Shown piece by piece: positions 14,748-21,713 of a stretch of DNA of 22,179 nt (the stretch's first letter is position 1; each line of letters opens with the position of its first letter). The translations under genes and the position numbers were made by a program. The stretch spans positions 1 to 22,179 of the forward strand of contig JAFGBP010000031.1 of assembly GCA_016933095.1 (NCBI GenBank), in the 5' to 3' direction. The DNA comes from Candidatus Woesearchaeota archaeon (GTDB lineage Archaea; Nanobdellota; Nanobdellia; Woesearchaeales; SM23-78). The notes under the pieces were generated by a model, which ran no database searches, was not told where the DNA came from, and was given only the letters and a program-made list of their open reading frames with translations.

Positions 14748-15182
14748 TTAGTGAAGATTATACATTACTTGGCGGAGCGCTTCTTCTGCTTTCCTCTTTT
14801 CTTCTTCGGTCGCCACGGTCACTTCCCCTAAGCTGCACACTGTGTTTCCATCGTCCAGGACTTCTGCGCTTCCGAGCTCTTTTTGCAGGAAGATGGTGTC
14901 GTCGCCGACGTATTCAAAGACTGTGCCTTGGCACAGGTGTCGGTCGAGTGTCCTTCTTATTGTGAGGTATTCCTTGGGCTTTTTCGTGGCGGTGAGCTCG
15001 ACCTCGTCTTGATACGTGGTGAAGCTTGCTGTCGGAGTCCCTTCGCGGTCCATCTTCTCGTACAGTGCTGTGACGACATCCTTGATGTCATCGTTTGTGT
15101 CTCGCCCGTGGTATAGTCCCACGATTGATGCTAGTCCCACGGCTCCTGTAGCGAGAGTGATGGCGATGGTAGATCTTTTCAT
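14748..15182 (-). CDS. unknown 144-residue protein with N-terminal membrane anchor
   Basis: From the ATG at 15182 the protein starts MKRSTIAITLATGAVGLASI: two basic residues and then a hydrophobic helix (4-24), a signal or anchor. The rest is a soluble domain with mixed strands and helices and two cysteines (Cys84, Cys116) that could form a disulfide outside the cell, ending in a charged helix (EEEKRKAEEALRQVM). The frame stays open to 15434, but that extension overlaps a better gene (15206-15409) in another frame, reads as low-complexity Ser/Arg/Asn, and its ATG lies inside the TATA box. The shorter start is therefore chosen. No family recognised. Confidence 0.72.
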   Translation of the reverse strand: MKRSTIAITLATGAVGLASIVGLYHGRDTNDDIKDVVTALYEKMDREGTPTASFTTYQDEVELTATKKPKEYLTIRRTLDRHLCQGTVFEYVGDDTIFLQKELGSAEVLDDGNTVCSLGEVTVATEEEKRKAEEALRQVMYNLH

Positions 15183-15205
15183 TCGGATTTTCCCTTTCTC
15201 TTTTT

Positions 15206-15409
15206 TTATCGCATATAGCTTCTTTGCTGTTGCAATAGCTTTCTTTCTTCTTGGGCGATGCCTTTGTAGAATAGGATTGGGTCTGCTCCCTGGGCTCGGG
15301 CCGCTTCCATGATCTGAGGCAGTATCGACCCGAATGTCTGTATTGGAAGCCTGCCTCCTGTCGGTATCTTCAGTGAACTTGTTCTTGTTAGGTTGTAGTG
15401 TGGTTCCAT
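15206..15409 (-). CDS. unknown 67-residue protein, first gene of a four-gene operon
   Basis: The protein starts MEPHYNLTRTSSLKIPTGGR and continues with a helix region (SILPQIMEAARAQGADPI, LFYKGIAQEERKLLQQQ). Composition is that of a normal small soluble protein, unlike the overlapping frame. The ATG at 15409 lies 25-30 bases after a TATA box (GATTTATAAATGG, 15431-15443), so it is the first codon of a leaderless message. The next gene begins 23 bases after its stop. No family is recognised. Confidence 0.66.
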   Translation of the reverse strand: MEPHYNLTRTSSLKIPTGGRLPIQTFGSILPQIMEAARAQGADPILFYKGIAQEERKLLQQQRSYMR

Positions 15410-15430
15410 TTTCCTTTGTTTCTTCCGATT

Positions 15431-15443
15431 CCATTTATAAATC
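15431..15443 (-). promoter_or_regulatory. TATA box for the four-gene operon
   Basis: The minus strand reads GATTTATAAATGG. Transcription would begin near 15411, two bases before the ATG at 15409. The ATG at 15434-15432, which begins a longer open frame, is part of the TATA box itself and cannot be in the message. Confidence 0.65.
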
Positions 15444-15601
15444 TTTCGATTTTGTAGCCACTCTCGAGTAGTTAACTATTCTTTTTTTGTCTTTTAACGA
15501 ATTAAAATGCTTTTTTACACTTAAAGGAAACAATAATATTCAAACAAGACAAAACAAGCATTATCTGAAGGCACGACCTAATAGCATTATTCCGTGAGAC
15601 G

Positions 15602-15608
15602 AAAAAAA
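15602..15608 (-). terminator. run of seven U residues on the minus strand
   Basis: Seven A on the plus strand give a T7 run on the minus strand, about 35 bases after the folded element at 15642-15745. T-rich runs commonly end archaeal transcripts, so this may end either the rpp21 message or a separate RNA. Confidence 0.35.
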
Positions 15609-15641
15609 GAACAGGAATCACCCTCTAAGAATACATTCACT

Positions 15642-15745
15642 CTCATTTAGCCCGGGCGTGACGGCGAACCTGAACCCCTGTGTCTTGCCGTTATGCCTGG
15701 CTAAATGAGCCCCTAAAATTGGCATGGCAAACACACGCCCCGGCT
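15642..15745 (-). ncRNA. candidate structured RNA with two alternative folds
   Basis: Two incompatible pairings exist. Fold A: CTCATTTAGCC (15642-15652) with GGCTAAATGAG (15699-15709), eleven perfect pairs, and inside it ACGGC (15661-15665) with GCCGT (15687-15691). Fold B: AGCC.GGGCG (15649-15658) with CGCCC.GGCT (15736-15745), nine pairs around one C-C mismatch, plus 15679-15697 with 15721-15735, fifteen pairs in three blocks of five with two small bulges, and a four-pair cap. The minus strand is favoured because a T7 run follows at 15602-15608 and rpp21 lies just upstream. It may be an independent RNA or a 3' element of rpp21. The remaining gene-free stretch 15446-15640 and 15746-15784 is AT-rich with short repeats and shows nothing else. 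No known RNA family was recognised. Confidence 0.45.
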
Positions 15746-15784
15746 GATTCAAATCCCTGCAAAGAACTACGAGAAAAACTATTT

Positions 15785-16150
15785 CTACAACTTCTGAGAT
15801 TTAATCCTTTTAATCCTTCTACTGACAGGTCTCCCCTTCTTATAAGGGAACCTCATGAACTTCTTGCACTCAAGACAATAATACGTCACGTGACCCTCAG
15901 TCGTGCGCACGCGGACGTTCACGCCAGGCATCAAGTACTTGTAGCAATGCTTGCAGAACCGACGCTTGAGCTCCGGCCGGATGCTGACCTTGTACTTCAT
16001 CGCGATCTTGCGCGCCAACGAGACGTACCTATTGCACAAGCTCCTGCTCTTCCAAAAAGCCTCTGCGGCCAGCGAGAACAAGACCTCTATCCGCTCCTTG
16101 GCAACAAGCTTCTCCTTCCCAGGCTTCTTTGAGTATCTTCTCTGAGCCAT
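15785..16150 (-). CDS. rnp4: RNase P protein component 4 (Rpp21/Rpr2)
   Basis: From the ATG at 16150 the protein has 121 residues. A basic helical N-terminus (MAQRRYSKKPGKEK, then helices to about 50) precedes a zinc ribbon with Cys66, Cys69, Cys92 and Cys95 (CKHCYKYLMPG and YYCLECKKFMRFPY), and a basic tail. This is the Rpp21 pattern, a protein subunit of archaeal RNase P that, with Rpp29, helps the RNA to process the 5' ends of tRNAs. The frame extends seven codons further, to an ATG at 16171, but that lies against the TATA box (16176-16186), and AGGAG stands directly before the chosen ATG. It has its own promoter just after malic enzyme. Confidence 0.92.
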   Translation of the reverse strand: MAQRRYSKKPGKEKLVAKERIEVLFSLAAEAFWKSRSLCNRYVSLARKIAMKYKVSIRPELKRRFCKHCYKYLMPGVNVRVRTTEGHVTYYCLECKKFMRFPYKKGRPVSRRIKRIKSQKL

Positions 16151-16175
16151 TCTCCTGGAACGAATGAGCATTATG

Positions 16176-16186
16176 AGTTATAAAGT
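16176..16186 (-). promoter_or_regulatory. TATA box for rnp4
   Basis: The minus strand reads ACTTTATAACT just after the stop of malic enzyme (16191). Transcription near 16155 gives a leader of about five bases and excludes the upstream ATG at 16171. Confidence 0.55.
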
Positions 16187-16190
16187 TTGT

Positions 16191-17363
16191 CTAAATCCGG
16201 TTTACGCCGCTCTTCCTCGCAGCCGCCTTCACAGCCTCTGCGACCTTTCCTGATAATCCGGGCATGAGCGCGTAGGGGATTATATTTTCGCATGTCGGCT
16301 TATCGACAGCCTTAGCAATCGCATCTGCCGCCGCGATCTTCATCTCCTCGTTGATCTCACGAGCCCTGACATCCAACGCTCCCCTGAATATGCCTGGGAA
16401 CGCTAGCACGTTGTTCACCTGGTTGGGATGGTCACTTCTACCAGTCGCGACTATGAAAGCGCCGGCAGCCTTTGCCTCGTCAGGCAGTATCTCAGGATTA
16501 GGGTTGGCCATTGCGAATATGATTGCCTTGTCAGCCATGCTCTTCACCATCTCAGGCTTTAGGAGACCTGCGCTGCTCACGCCTATGAAGACGTCAGCCC
16601 CTTTGATGACATCCCCCAGCGATCCTTTGAGCTTCTCCTTATTCGTTATCTTAGCGAGCATCTCCTTTTCATGGTTCATATTCTCCTGACGGCCTTCATA
16701 GATTGCGCCTGCCCTGTCAGTCGCAATGACGTTCGACACGCCGCGTGATAAGAGAAGCTTTATTATTGCGATCCCCGCGGCGCCTGCACCGCTGAAAACA
16801 ATCTTTATGTCAGAGAACTTCTTGCCCGCAAGCTTCAATGCGTTGGTCAAACCGGCGAGCACAACCACGGCAGTGCCGTGCTGGTCGTCGTGGAACACTG
16901 GGATGTCAAGCTCCTTCTTGAGCCGCTCCTCCACCTCGAAGCACCTTGGAGACGATATGTCCTCGAGGTTTATGCCGCCAAGGCCAGGTGCTATCATCTT
17001 AACCGCCTGCACGATCTCTTCGACGTCCTGCGTAGCGAGGACTATTGGAAAGGAATCCACTCCTCCGAACTCCTTGAACAGGATTGCTTTGCCCTCCATC
17101 ACAGGAAGTGCGGCTTCCGGCCCGATGTTGCCTAGGCCCAAGACTGCGCTGCCATCAGACACTACCGCCACCATGTTGCCTTTGGTCGTGTACTTGTAGA
17201 CGTCATCCTTGTTCTTTGCAATGCGCAGGCAAGGCTCTGCAACTCCTGGAGTATAAGCAGTAGATAAGTCATCCTTTGACTTCAAAGGCACTTTGGAGAT
17301 GACTTCCAACTTTCCTTTATTCTCCTCATGCATCTTTAACGCTAGTTCCTTGTAATCTGGCAT
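16191..17363 (-). CDS. NAD(P)-dependent malic enzyme
   Basis: The 390-residue protein is a short, prokaryote-type malic enzyme. The N-terminal domain has AYTPGVAEPC (Tyr37) and GKAILFKEFGG (Lys92, Lys97); metal and malate ligands are in INLEDISSPR (Glu134, Asp135) and HDDQHGTA (Asp159, Asp160). The Rossmann domain begins with FSGAGAAGIAI (glycines 192-197). It oxidises and decarboxylates malate to pyruvate and CO2, making NADH or NADPH; which cofactor is used cannot be told. The ATG at 17363 follows the Orc1/Cdc6 stop by seven bases, and GGGTGAT, formed by the last codon and stop of that gene, is its ribosome binding site. The coupling to a replication gene is unexpected and probably reflects genome compaction. 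Confidence 0.94.
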   Translation of the reverse strand: MPDYKELALKMHEENKGKLEVISKVPLKSKDDLSTAYTPGVAEPCLRIAKNKDDVYKYTTKGNMVAVVSDGSAVLGLGNIGPEAALPVMEGKAILFKEFGGVDSFPIVLATQDVEEIVQAVKMIAPGLGGINLEDISSPRCFEVEERLKKELDIPVFHDDQHGTAVVVLAGLTNALKLAGKKFSDIKIVFSGAGAAGIAIIKLLLSRGVSNVIATDRAGAIYEGRQENMNHEKEMLAKITNKEKLKGSLGDVIKGADVFIGVSSAGLLKPEMVKSMADKAIIFAMANPNPEILPDEAKAAGAFIVATGRSDHPNQVNNVLAFPGIFRGALDVRAREINEEMKIAAADAIAKAVDKPTCENIIPYALMPGLSGKVAEAVKAAARKSGVNRI

Positions 17364-17370
17364 TTTTACA

Positions 17371-18444
17371 TCACCCTTTATCCTGAAAGTCCGTCAGCTT
17401 CTTCTCGACGACCGTTGTGTTGCCGCCGTCGCCCTTCAGCCTCTTAGTCGATATGAAGCTGTTCTGGTCAAGCTCTGCAATCTTGCGCTGGAAGGTCTTG
17501 TAAGTGTACTTGCCGCCTTTCTCCTCATAGATCTTGTAGAGATCTCCGATCTTGAGTCCTGAGTGATCCTTCACAAGGGAGAGAATCTCCTGAGACGGCT
17601 CGTCCAAGTCCTCTTTCTTCTTGACAGAGAAGTTCTCCACGTTCTCCAACGCCTTGTCGACGTCCGGGACCTCGATCCTCTTCTTGCTCTGAGACTCTGC
17701 AACAAGCGCAGACTCCCTCATGATGAACAAGCCAGTCCTTATATCCTTAAGCTCGAAAGTCTTCGACGCGACCTTGTCAAAGGCCTTTTCCTCCCACACA
17801 CCCGGCGGGAAGGCATAGCCCATCCTCTGCTTCATGATATCCCTCGTCTCTTTCTCGTCGTACTGCTTAAACGCCATGGTCTGGGGCATCATCCTGGACT
17901 TGATCCTGTGGTCAAGGCTCATGAGCCACGTGTCGAAGTTGGTTATCAGGCAGACACTCTTCCTGTACACGTCATTCAATATGAAATAGAGGAAGTCGTA
18001 CTCCTCTGCCTTGTCGATCTCGTCGAATATGAAGGCAGCGCTCTTGCCATCCTTGTTGAGCATGCTCGCCACGACCTTGTACAGGTCAGTCGTCTTCTTG
18101 TTCTGCACAAGCCTGTAGCCCAGCTGGTCGCAGATCTCAACTATGATCTGGTAAGAGCTGTTGCACTGCCAGCAGTTGATATATATAGGATGGATGTCGT
18201 CAGTCTTCTCCTCGACTTCCTTCAGGACGTGCCTTGCAGCCGCAGTCTTGCCGATGCCAGGAGGCCCGTGCATCACTATGTTCTTGCCGTTGCGGCCCTG
18301 GAACAAAGGCTTCATGCACTCGGCAATGCTCTTCTGCTCCTTCTCCCTGTGAGGCAATACCTTCGGCAGGAACTCGAAGTCAAGCGCGTCCTCGTTCCTG
18401 ATAAGGCTCTCGCCCCCACCCAAAACGTTATCGAACAAACCCAT
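17371..18444 (-). CDS. Orc1/Cdc6 replication initiator
   Basis: The 357-residue protein has an AAA+ domain with PHREKE at 31-36, Walker A GPPGIGKT (60-67), the YINCWQCNSSY segment typical of the family (88-98), and Walker B FIFDEID (138-144), then sensor regions (LITNFDTWLMSLDHRIKSRM near 185-205) and a C-terminal winged helix (about 275-350, PSQEILSLVKDHSGLKIGDLY). It binds origins and helps to load the MCM helicase. The start at 18444 lies about 25 bases from a TATA box (18466-18477), giving a leaderless message. It is followed by malic enzyme in the same transcript. I see no repeated origin-recognition boxes in the short gap upstream (18445-18550), so no origin is claimed here. Confidence 0.93.
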   Translation of the reverse strand: MGLFDNVLGGGESLIRNEDALDFEFLPKVLPHREKEQKSIAECMKPLFQGRNGKNIVMHGPPGIGKTAAARHVLKEVEEKTDDIHPIYINCWQCNSSYQIIVEICDQLGYRLVQNKKTTDLYKVVASMLNKDGKSAAFIFDEIDKAEEYDFLYFILNDVYRKSVCLITNFDTWLMSLDHRIKSRMMPQTMAFKQYDEKETRDIMKQRMGYAFPPGVWEEKAFDKVASKTFELKDIRTGLFIMRESALVAESQSKKRIEVPDVDKALENVENFSVKKKEDLDEPSQEILSLVKDHSGLKIGDLYKIYEEKGGKYTYKTFQRKIAELDQNSFISTKRLKGDGGNTTVVEKKLTDFQDKG

Positions 18445-18465
18445 GGGTTGGGGATATAAGAGAAT

Positions 18466-18477
18466 GGTTTATATAGT
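18466..18477 (-). promoter_or_regulatory. TATA box for the orc1/cdc6-malic enzyme transcript
   Basis: The minus strand reads ACTATATAAACC, centred about 26 bases before the ATG at 18444. Confidence 0.6.
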
Positions 18478-18550
18478 TTTTGAAAAGAAAACGGAAAAAT
18501 TAGTTCAAAGGAGGAAGCATTACGCAAAGACCATTACTATCTATTATATT

Positions 18551-18994
18551 TTATCTTTTTCTCAGGGCGGGTTTGGTCCAGTAATCGCTTGGCAAATAGT
18601 GCAGATAATCTCTTCGTCTAAGCATCTCAGCAACTTTCTGGTTTTTTACTTGCCTGAACTGGATGGAATTGCATCCAAGCCTCCTGGCTGCCTCTTCGCT
18701 CCAGGCAATCATCTTTGAACAGTAGCCCTGTCCTTCATATTCAGGCTCTACGCCTAGGGAAATTACTTCAAAGACATTATGGTAATTCCAATAGTGAAAG
18801 AAAGCAAATCCTATAGTTCCAGCTGCCCTTTCTATTAGCTCAGGATATGCATTCGCGGGCAGGTTAAAAGATTTTCCTTCAGTAACTGATATCCTTTCTC
18901 CAAGAAAGAGCACGTGGTCTTTTTTCCAGGACTCTATCCCATGTGGGGTTTCAAGAGGAATCTGGCTTAGGATTTCAACAAGGTTCTTTTCCAT
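18551..18994 (-). CDS. GNAT-family acetyltransferase
   Basis: The 147-residue protein has the GNAT core: strand AAGTIGFAFFHYW, strand VFEVISLGVEPEYEGQGY with the acetyl-CoA loop at EGQGYCSKMI (about 87-96), helix AWSEEAARRLG, then strand SIQFRQVKNQKVAEMLRRRDY near the end. The Q/R-x-x-G-x-G motif is present as YEGQGY. It transfers an acetyl group from acetyl-CoA to an unknown amine or protein. Length is near the family minimum. The ATG at 18994 lies about 25 bases after a TATA box at 19019-19030; no ribosome binding site is seen, so the message is probably leaderless. Base use is more AT-rich than the flanking orc1 and ligase genes, which may hint at later acquisition. Confidence 0.86.
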   Translation of the reverse strand: MEKNLVEILSQIPLETPHGIESWKKDHVLFLGERISVTEGKSFNLPANAYPELIERAAGTIGFAFFHYWNYHNVFEVISLGVEPEYEGQGYCSKMIAWSEEAARRLGCNSIQFRQVKNQKVAEMLRRRDYLHYLPSDYWTKPALRKR

Positions 18995-19018
18995 GTTCGT
19001 TGATTGGGTATCTGCTGA

Positions 19019-19030
19019 GTTTATTTAAAC
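19019..19030 (-). promoter_or_regulatory. TATA box for the acetyltransferase gene
   Basis: GTTTATTTAAAC here reads GTTTAAATAAAC on the minus strand. It is one half of a compact divergent promoter pair with the ligase TATA box at 19041-19051. Confidence 0.6.
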
Positions 19031-19040
19031 TTTGGGGTTA

Positions 19041-19051
19041 AATTTTTAAAG
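19041..19051 (+). promoter_or_regulatory. TATA box for DNA ligase
   Basis: AATTTTTAAAG ends 22 bases before the ATG at 19073, so the ligase message is probably leaderless. Confidence 0.55.
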
Positions 19052-19072
19052 TAGGGAATAGAACTTTTTCTT

Positions 19073-20833
19073 ATGAAATACTCGTCCTTGGCAAAGATCT
19101 ACGACGCGCTTGAATCAACTTCCAAGCGCCTTGAGAAGACCTATATGATATCCGTGCTGCTCAAGGACACGCATGAGGATGACATCGACCAGATCATCCT
19201 CCTTCTTCAGGGCAGGGTCTTCCCGCTTTGGGACGAGACCAAGCTCGGCGTGTCTGAGCGCCTTGTTATCAAGGCCATAACGACTGCCACCGGCACTCCT
19301 GGCGAGAAGATTGAGAAGGAGTGGAAGAGCATAGGCGACTTAGGCCGGGTCGCTGAGAAACTGGTCGAGAAGAAGAGCCAAGCCACCTTGTTTTCCAAGG
19401 ACCTGACTGTCAAGAAGGTTTTTGACAACATCAAGACCCTTGCCGGGATCGAGGGCCAGGGCTCGGTCGACCACAAGGTCAAGATGATTGCCGAGCTCCT
19501 GTCAAGTGCCAAGCCGATCGAAGCAAGGTACGTCGTGCGCACAGTCCTCGAGGACCTGCGTGTGGGCGTTGGGACTGGCAGCATCAGGGACGCGATAGTC
19601 TGGGCGTACTTTGGCGACCAGGCTAAGATAAACTATGATGATGAGAAGAAATCAATTGATCCTGAGAACCGGGAGGAGTACAAGCGCCTTGTGGATTCTG
19701 TCCAGCGGGCTTTTGATCTGAAGGCTGATTTCGGAGAGGTGGCCCGGCTCATAATGAAAGACGGCGAGAAGGCGTTCGAGGAGCTTGCGCTCTCGGCCGG
19801 TAAGCCAGTGAACGTGATGCTCTACCAGAAGGCCAAGGGTATGGAGGACGCGTTTGAGCGGGTCGGCACGCCCGCCGCGCTTGAGTACAAGTATGATGGT
19901 TTCAGGATGGAGATTCATAAGGATAAGAAGGACGGAAAGATTACTATATATACTAGGCGCATGGAGGATGTCTCAAAGCAGTTCCCTGAAGTCGTTGGTT
20001 TTGTGAAGGACTATGTTGAGGCGGATTCTTTCATCCTGGACGGCGAGGCTGTGGGCTTTAATCCCAAGACCAGCAAGTACTTGCCTTTCCAATCCATAAG
20101 CCAGCGTATCCGCAGGAAGTATGACATTGATAAGATGGCAAAAGAGTTTCCAGTGGAACTCAACGTCTTCGACGTCCTTTTCCTGAACGGCAAGGATATG
20201 CTGAATGTTCCTTACAAGGAGCGCAGGGCAGAGATTAAGCGCATAGTCAAGGCTAAGCCTAAGGAGCTCGTGGTTGCAAGGCAGATCGTGACTTCTGACA
20301 TCAACGAGGCTGGTGAGTTCTATGAGGAGGCTCTTGCCGCGAGCCAGGAAGGGGTCATGGTCAAGAATCTTGACGGAGTCTATCAGCCAGGAAGTAGGGT
20401 AGGTTTCGGGGTCAAGGTCAAGCCTGTCATGGAGTCCCTGGACTTGGTTGTTGTGGGTGGTGAGTGGGGTACTGGCAAGAGGAGCGGCTGGATAACCAGC
20501 CTTGTCTTGGCTTGCCGCAAGGGTGATGATTTTCTGGAGATCGGCAGGGTCGGGACGGGCCTGAAAGAGTTGCCTGAGGAAGGCCTGAGCTTCGGTGAGG
20601 TGACTGAGCTTCTCAAGTCTCTCATCGAGGAGCAGAAAGGGCGCGATGTGAAGATCAAGCCTAGCGTCATATTGGAGATTAACTTTGAGGAGATCCAGAA
20701 GAGCCCTAGCTATTCGAGCGGCTATGCCCTTAGATTCCCCAGGGTGATCAGGCTCAGGGATGATAAGGGCTTGAAGGATGTGTCTGACCTAGGGCTTGTT
20801 GAGGAGCTTTATTTTACCCAGAGGGCAAGATAG
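19073..20833 (+). CDS. lig: ATP-dependent DNA ligase
   Basis: The 586-residue protein has the three-domain layout of archaeal replicative ligase. The N-terminal helical DNA-binding domain (1-245) includes EDLRVGVGTGSIRDAI. The nucleotidyltransferase core starts with motif I EYKYDGFR, where Lys273 takes the AMP, and continues with motif III-like FILDGEAVGF, motif IV EGVMVKNLDG and motif V GFGVKVKP. The oligonucleotide-binding domain carries LVVVGGEWGTGKRSGW and ends in the usual FPRVIRLRDDK segment. It seals nicks in replication (Okazaki fragments) and repair. Length is normal and all key residues are present. It is transcribed away from the acetyltransferase gene, and the AT-rich phosphatase gene follows with its own TATA box after the stop. 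Confidence 0.97.
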   Translation: MKYSSLAKIYDALESTSKRLEKTYMISVLLKDTHEDDIDQIILLLQGRVFPLWDETKLGVSERLVIKAITTATGTPGEKIEKEWKSIGDLGRVAEKLVEKKSQATLFSKDLTVKKVFDNIKTLAGIEGQGSVDHKVKMIAELLSSAKPIEARYVVRTVLEDLRVGVGTGSIRDAIVWAYFGDQAKINYDDEKKSIDPENREEYKRLVDSVQRAFDLKADFGEVARLIMKDGEKAFEELALSAGKPVNVMLYQKAKGMEDAFERVGTPAALEYKYDGFRMEIHKDKKDGKITIYTRRMEDVSKQFPEVVGFVKDYVEADSFILDGEAVGFNPKTSKYLPFQSISQRIRRKYDIDKMAKEFPVELNVFDVLFLNGKDMLNVPYKERRAEIKRIVKAKPKELVVARQIVTSDINEAGEFYEEALAASQEGVMVKNLDGVYQPGSRVGFGVKVKPVMESLDLVVVGGEWGTGKRSGWITSLVLACRKGDDFLEIGRVGTGLKELPEEGLSFGEVTELLKSLIEEQKGRDVKIKPSVILEINFEEIQKSPSYSSGYALRFPRVIRLRDDKGLKDVSDLGLVEELYFTQRAR

Positions 20834-20861
20834 GTCTGGATTTTCTACGTTTCTTATGAGA

Positions 20862-20872
20862 GTATTTATAAA
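20862..20872 (+). promoter_or_regulatory. TATA box for the phosphatase gene
   Basis: GTATTTATAAA ends 22 bases before the ATG at 20895. It shows that the open frame back to 20796, inside the ligase gene, is not the true start. Confidence 0.6.
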
Positions 20873-20894
20873 CATAATAAAACTACTTTTTTCC

Positions 20895-21671
20895 ATGGCA
20901 GAGATATTTATAACAGAGACGCAAGGAGGTTTCAAACCTCAAACTTCTATGTTGGACGCTCCTTATATGTTTGAGACTTCAATAGTTAAAGGCGCAGTAT
21001 TTTATCTTCCATTTAACGGTGATCTGGGCGCGGATACCTTCGTTATTCGAGCTAAGGACTCAGTCTCTGTTTCTCTTGTTGGAGATATGCAAGGGCATGG
21101 TTCTGAAGATCGTAAGAAAATACTTCCTTTCTTGCATGATCTTGAGCACTTATCCCAATTAGCTGTTTCTAGTGAGTATAATATAGATAATTTTGTTAAG
21201 GAGATAATTAGTATGGATCAAAAAGCCGATTGTACTTCCATGGATCTTTTTTCATTGTCATTTGTTAGGGTGCTTTCCGATGGCTCGATTTGTTATCTAA
21301 ACGAGGGCGAAAACCGGATTATAATATATTCAGATGGCAAATTATGTGATAATTCAGAAGAGTTATCTCATGGCAAGATAGGGTTGCTGAAATTAACAAT
21401 GGGTTCGGTTAATCAGATTCTTAATGTTCTTAGGCCTTATAAGATGAATTTGAAGTCTGGTGATAGGGTTTTTTTGTGTAGTGATGGAGTTATTGGTTTC
21501 TCTGAAGGATCTGACGAGGAGCAGAGGCTTAGCTATGTTCATGGCAAAATGGCGGCTTCTCTTTCTTTGCAGGACATTATCCAGGATATTAATAAACAGG
21601 CGTATTCGGATCTAAGCAGGGGTTACTCTCTGGCTGATGATTACTCCTTAATTGGCATAGAATTAAAATAA
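20895..21671 (+). CDS. SpoIIE/PP2C-like serine phosphatase
   Basis: From the ATG at 20895 the protein has 258 residues and is essentially a bare phosphatase domain. Visible metal-ligand motifs are VGDMQGHGSE (61-71, Asp64), LKSGDRVFLCSDGVIGF (187-202, Asp197) and SLADDYSLIGIEL (245-257, Asp248, Asp249), in the order seen in SpoIIE-type PPM phosphatases (compare GD.SGHG and SDG). An early NGDLGADTF may stand for the usual GGD. Such enzymes act on phosphorylated anti-sigma-antagonist or other signalling proteins in bacteria; in archaea the target is unclear. No sensor domain, kinase or STAS protein is in the window. Base use is clearly more AT-rich than the ligase next to it, suggesting a different history. 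Confidence 0.85.
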   Translation: MAEIFITETQGGFKPQTSMLDAPYMFETSIVKGAVFYLPFNGDLGADTFVIRAKDSVSVSLVGDMQGHGSEDRKKILPFLHDLEHLSQLAVSSEYNIDNFVKEIISMDQKADCTSMDLFSLSFVRVLSDGSICYLNEGENRIIIYSDGKLCDNSEELSHGKIGLLKLTMGSVNQILNVLRPYKMNLKSGDRVFLCSDGVIGFSEGSDEEQRLSYVHGKMAASLSLQDIIQDINKQAYSDLSRGYSLADDYSLIGIELK

Positions 21672-21677
21672 TGGGAA

Positions 21678-21691
21678 AATATTTATATTTA
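21678..21691 (+). promoter_or_regulatory. TATA box for the 118-residue protein gene
   Basis: AAATATTTATATTT lies about 23 bases before the ATG at 21714. GGGGGT at 21703-21708, just after an out-of-frame ATG at 21701, is the ribosome binding site if the message has a short leader. Confidence 0.5.
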
Positions 21692-21713
21692 TCTTCACTA
21701 ATGGGGGTCAAAA

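Noticed and set aside
15535..15590. Direct repeats of GCATTAT and AACAAGAC in the AT-rich gap
   Set aside because: They are too short and too few to exceed chance in an AT-rich stretch.
15642..15745. tRNA or RNase P RNA in the folded element
   Set aside because: No T-arm with TTCRA in a paired context, no D-arm, and none of the conserved RNase P core motifs could be placed on either strand.
17563..18459. Plus-strand open frame of 298 codons
   Set aside because: It lies antisense to orc1/cdc6, whose protein has Walker motifs. Its translation is Leu/Val/His/Arg-rich without domains and it has no promoter or ribosome binding site; it is a shadow of biased third positions.
18445..18550. Replication origin next to orc1/cdc6
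   Set aside because: The gap is only about 105 bases; I see no repeated origin-recognition boxes, only a promoter and the tail of the acetyltransferase gene.
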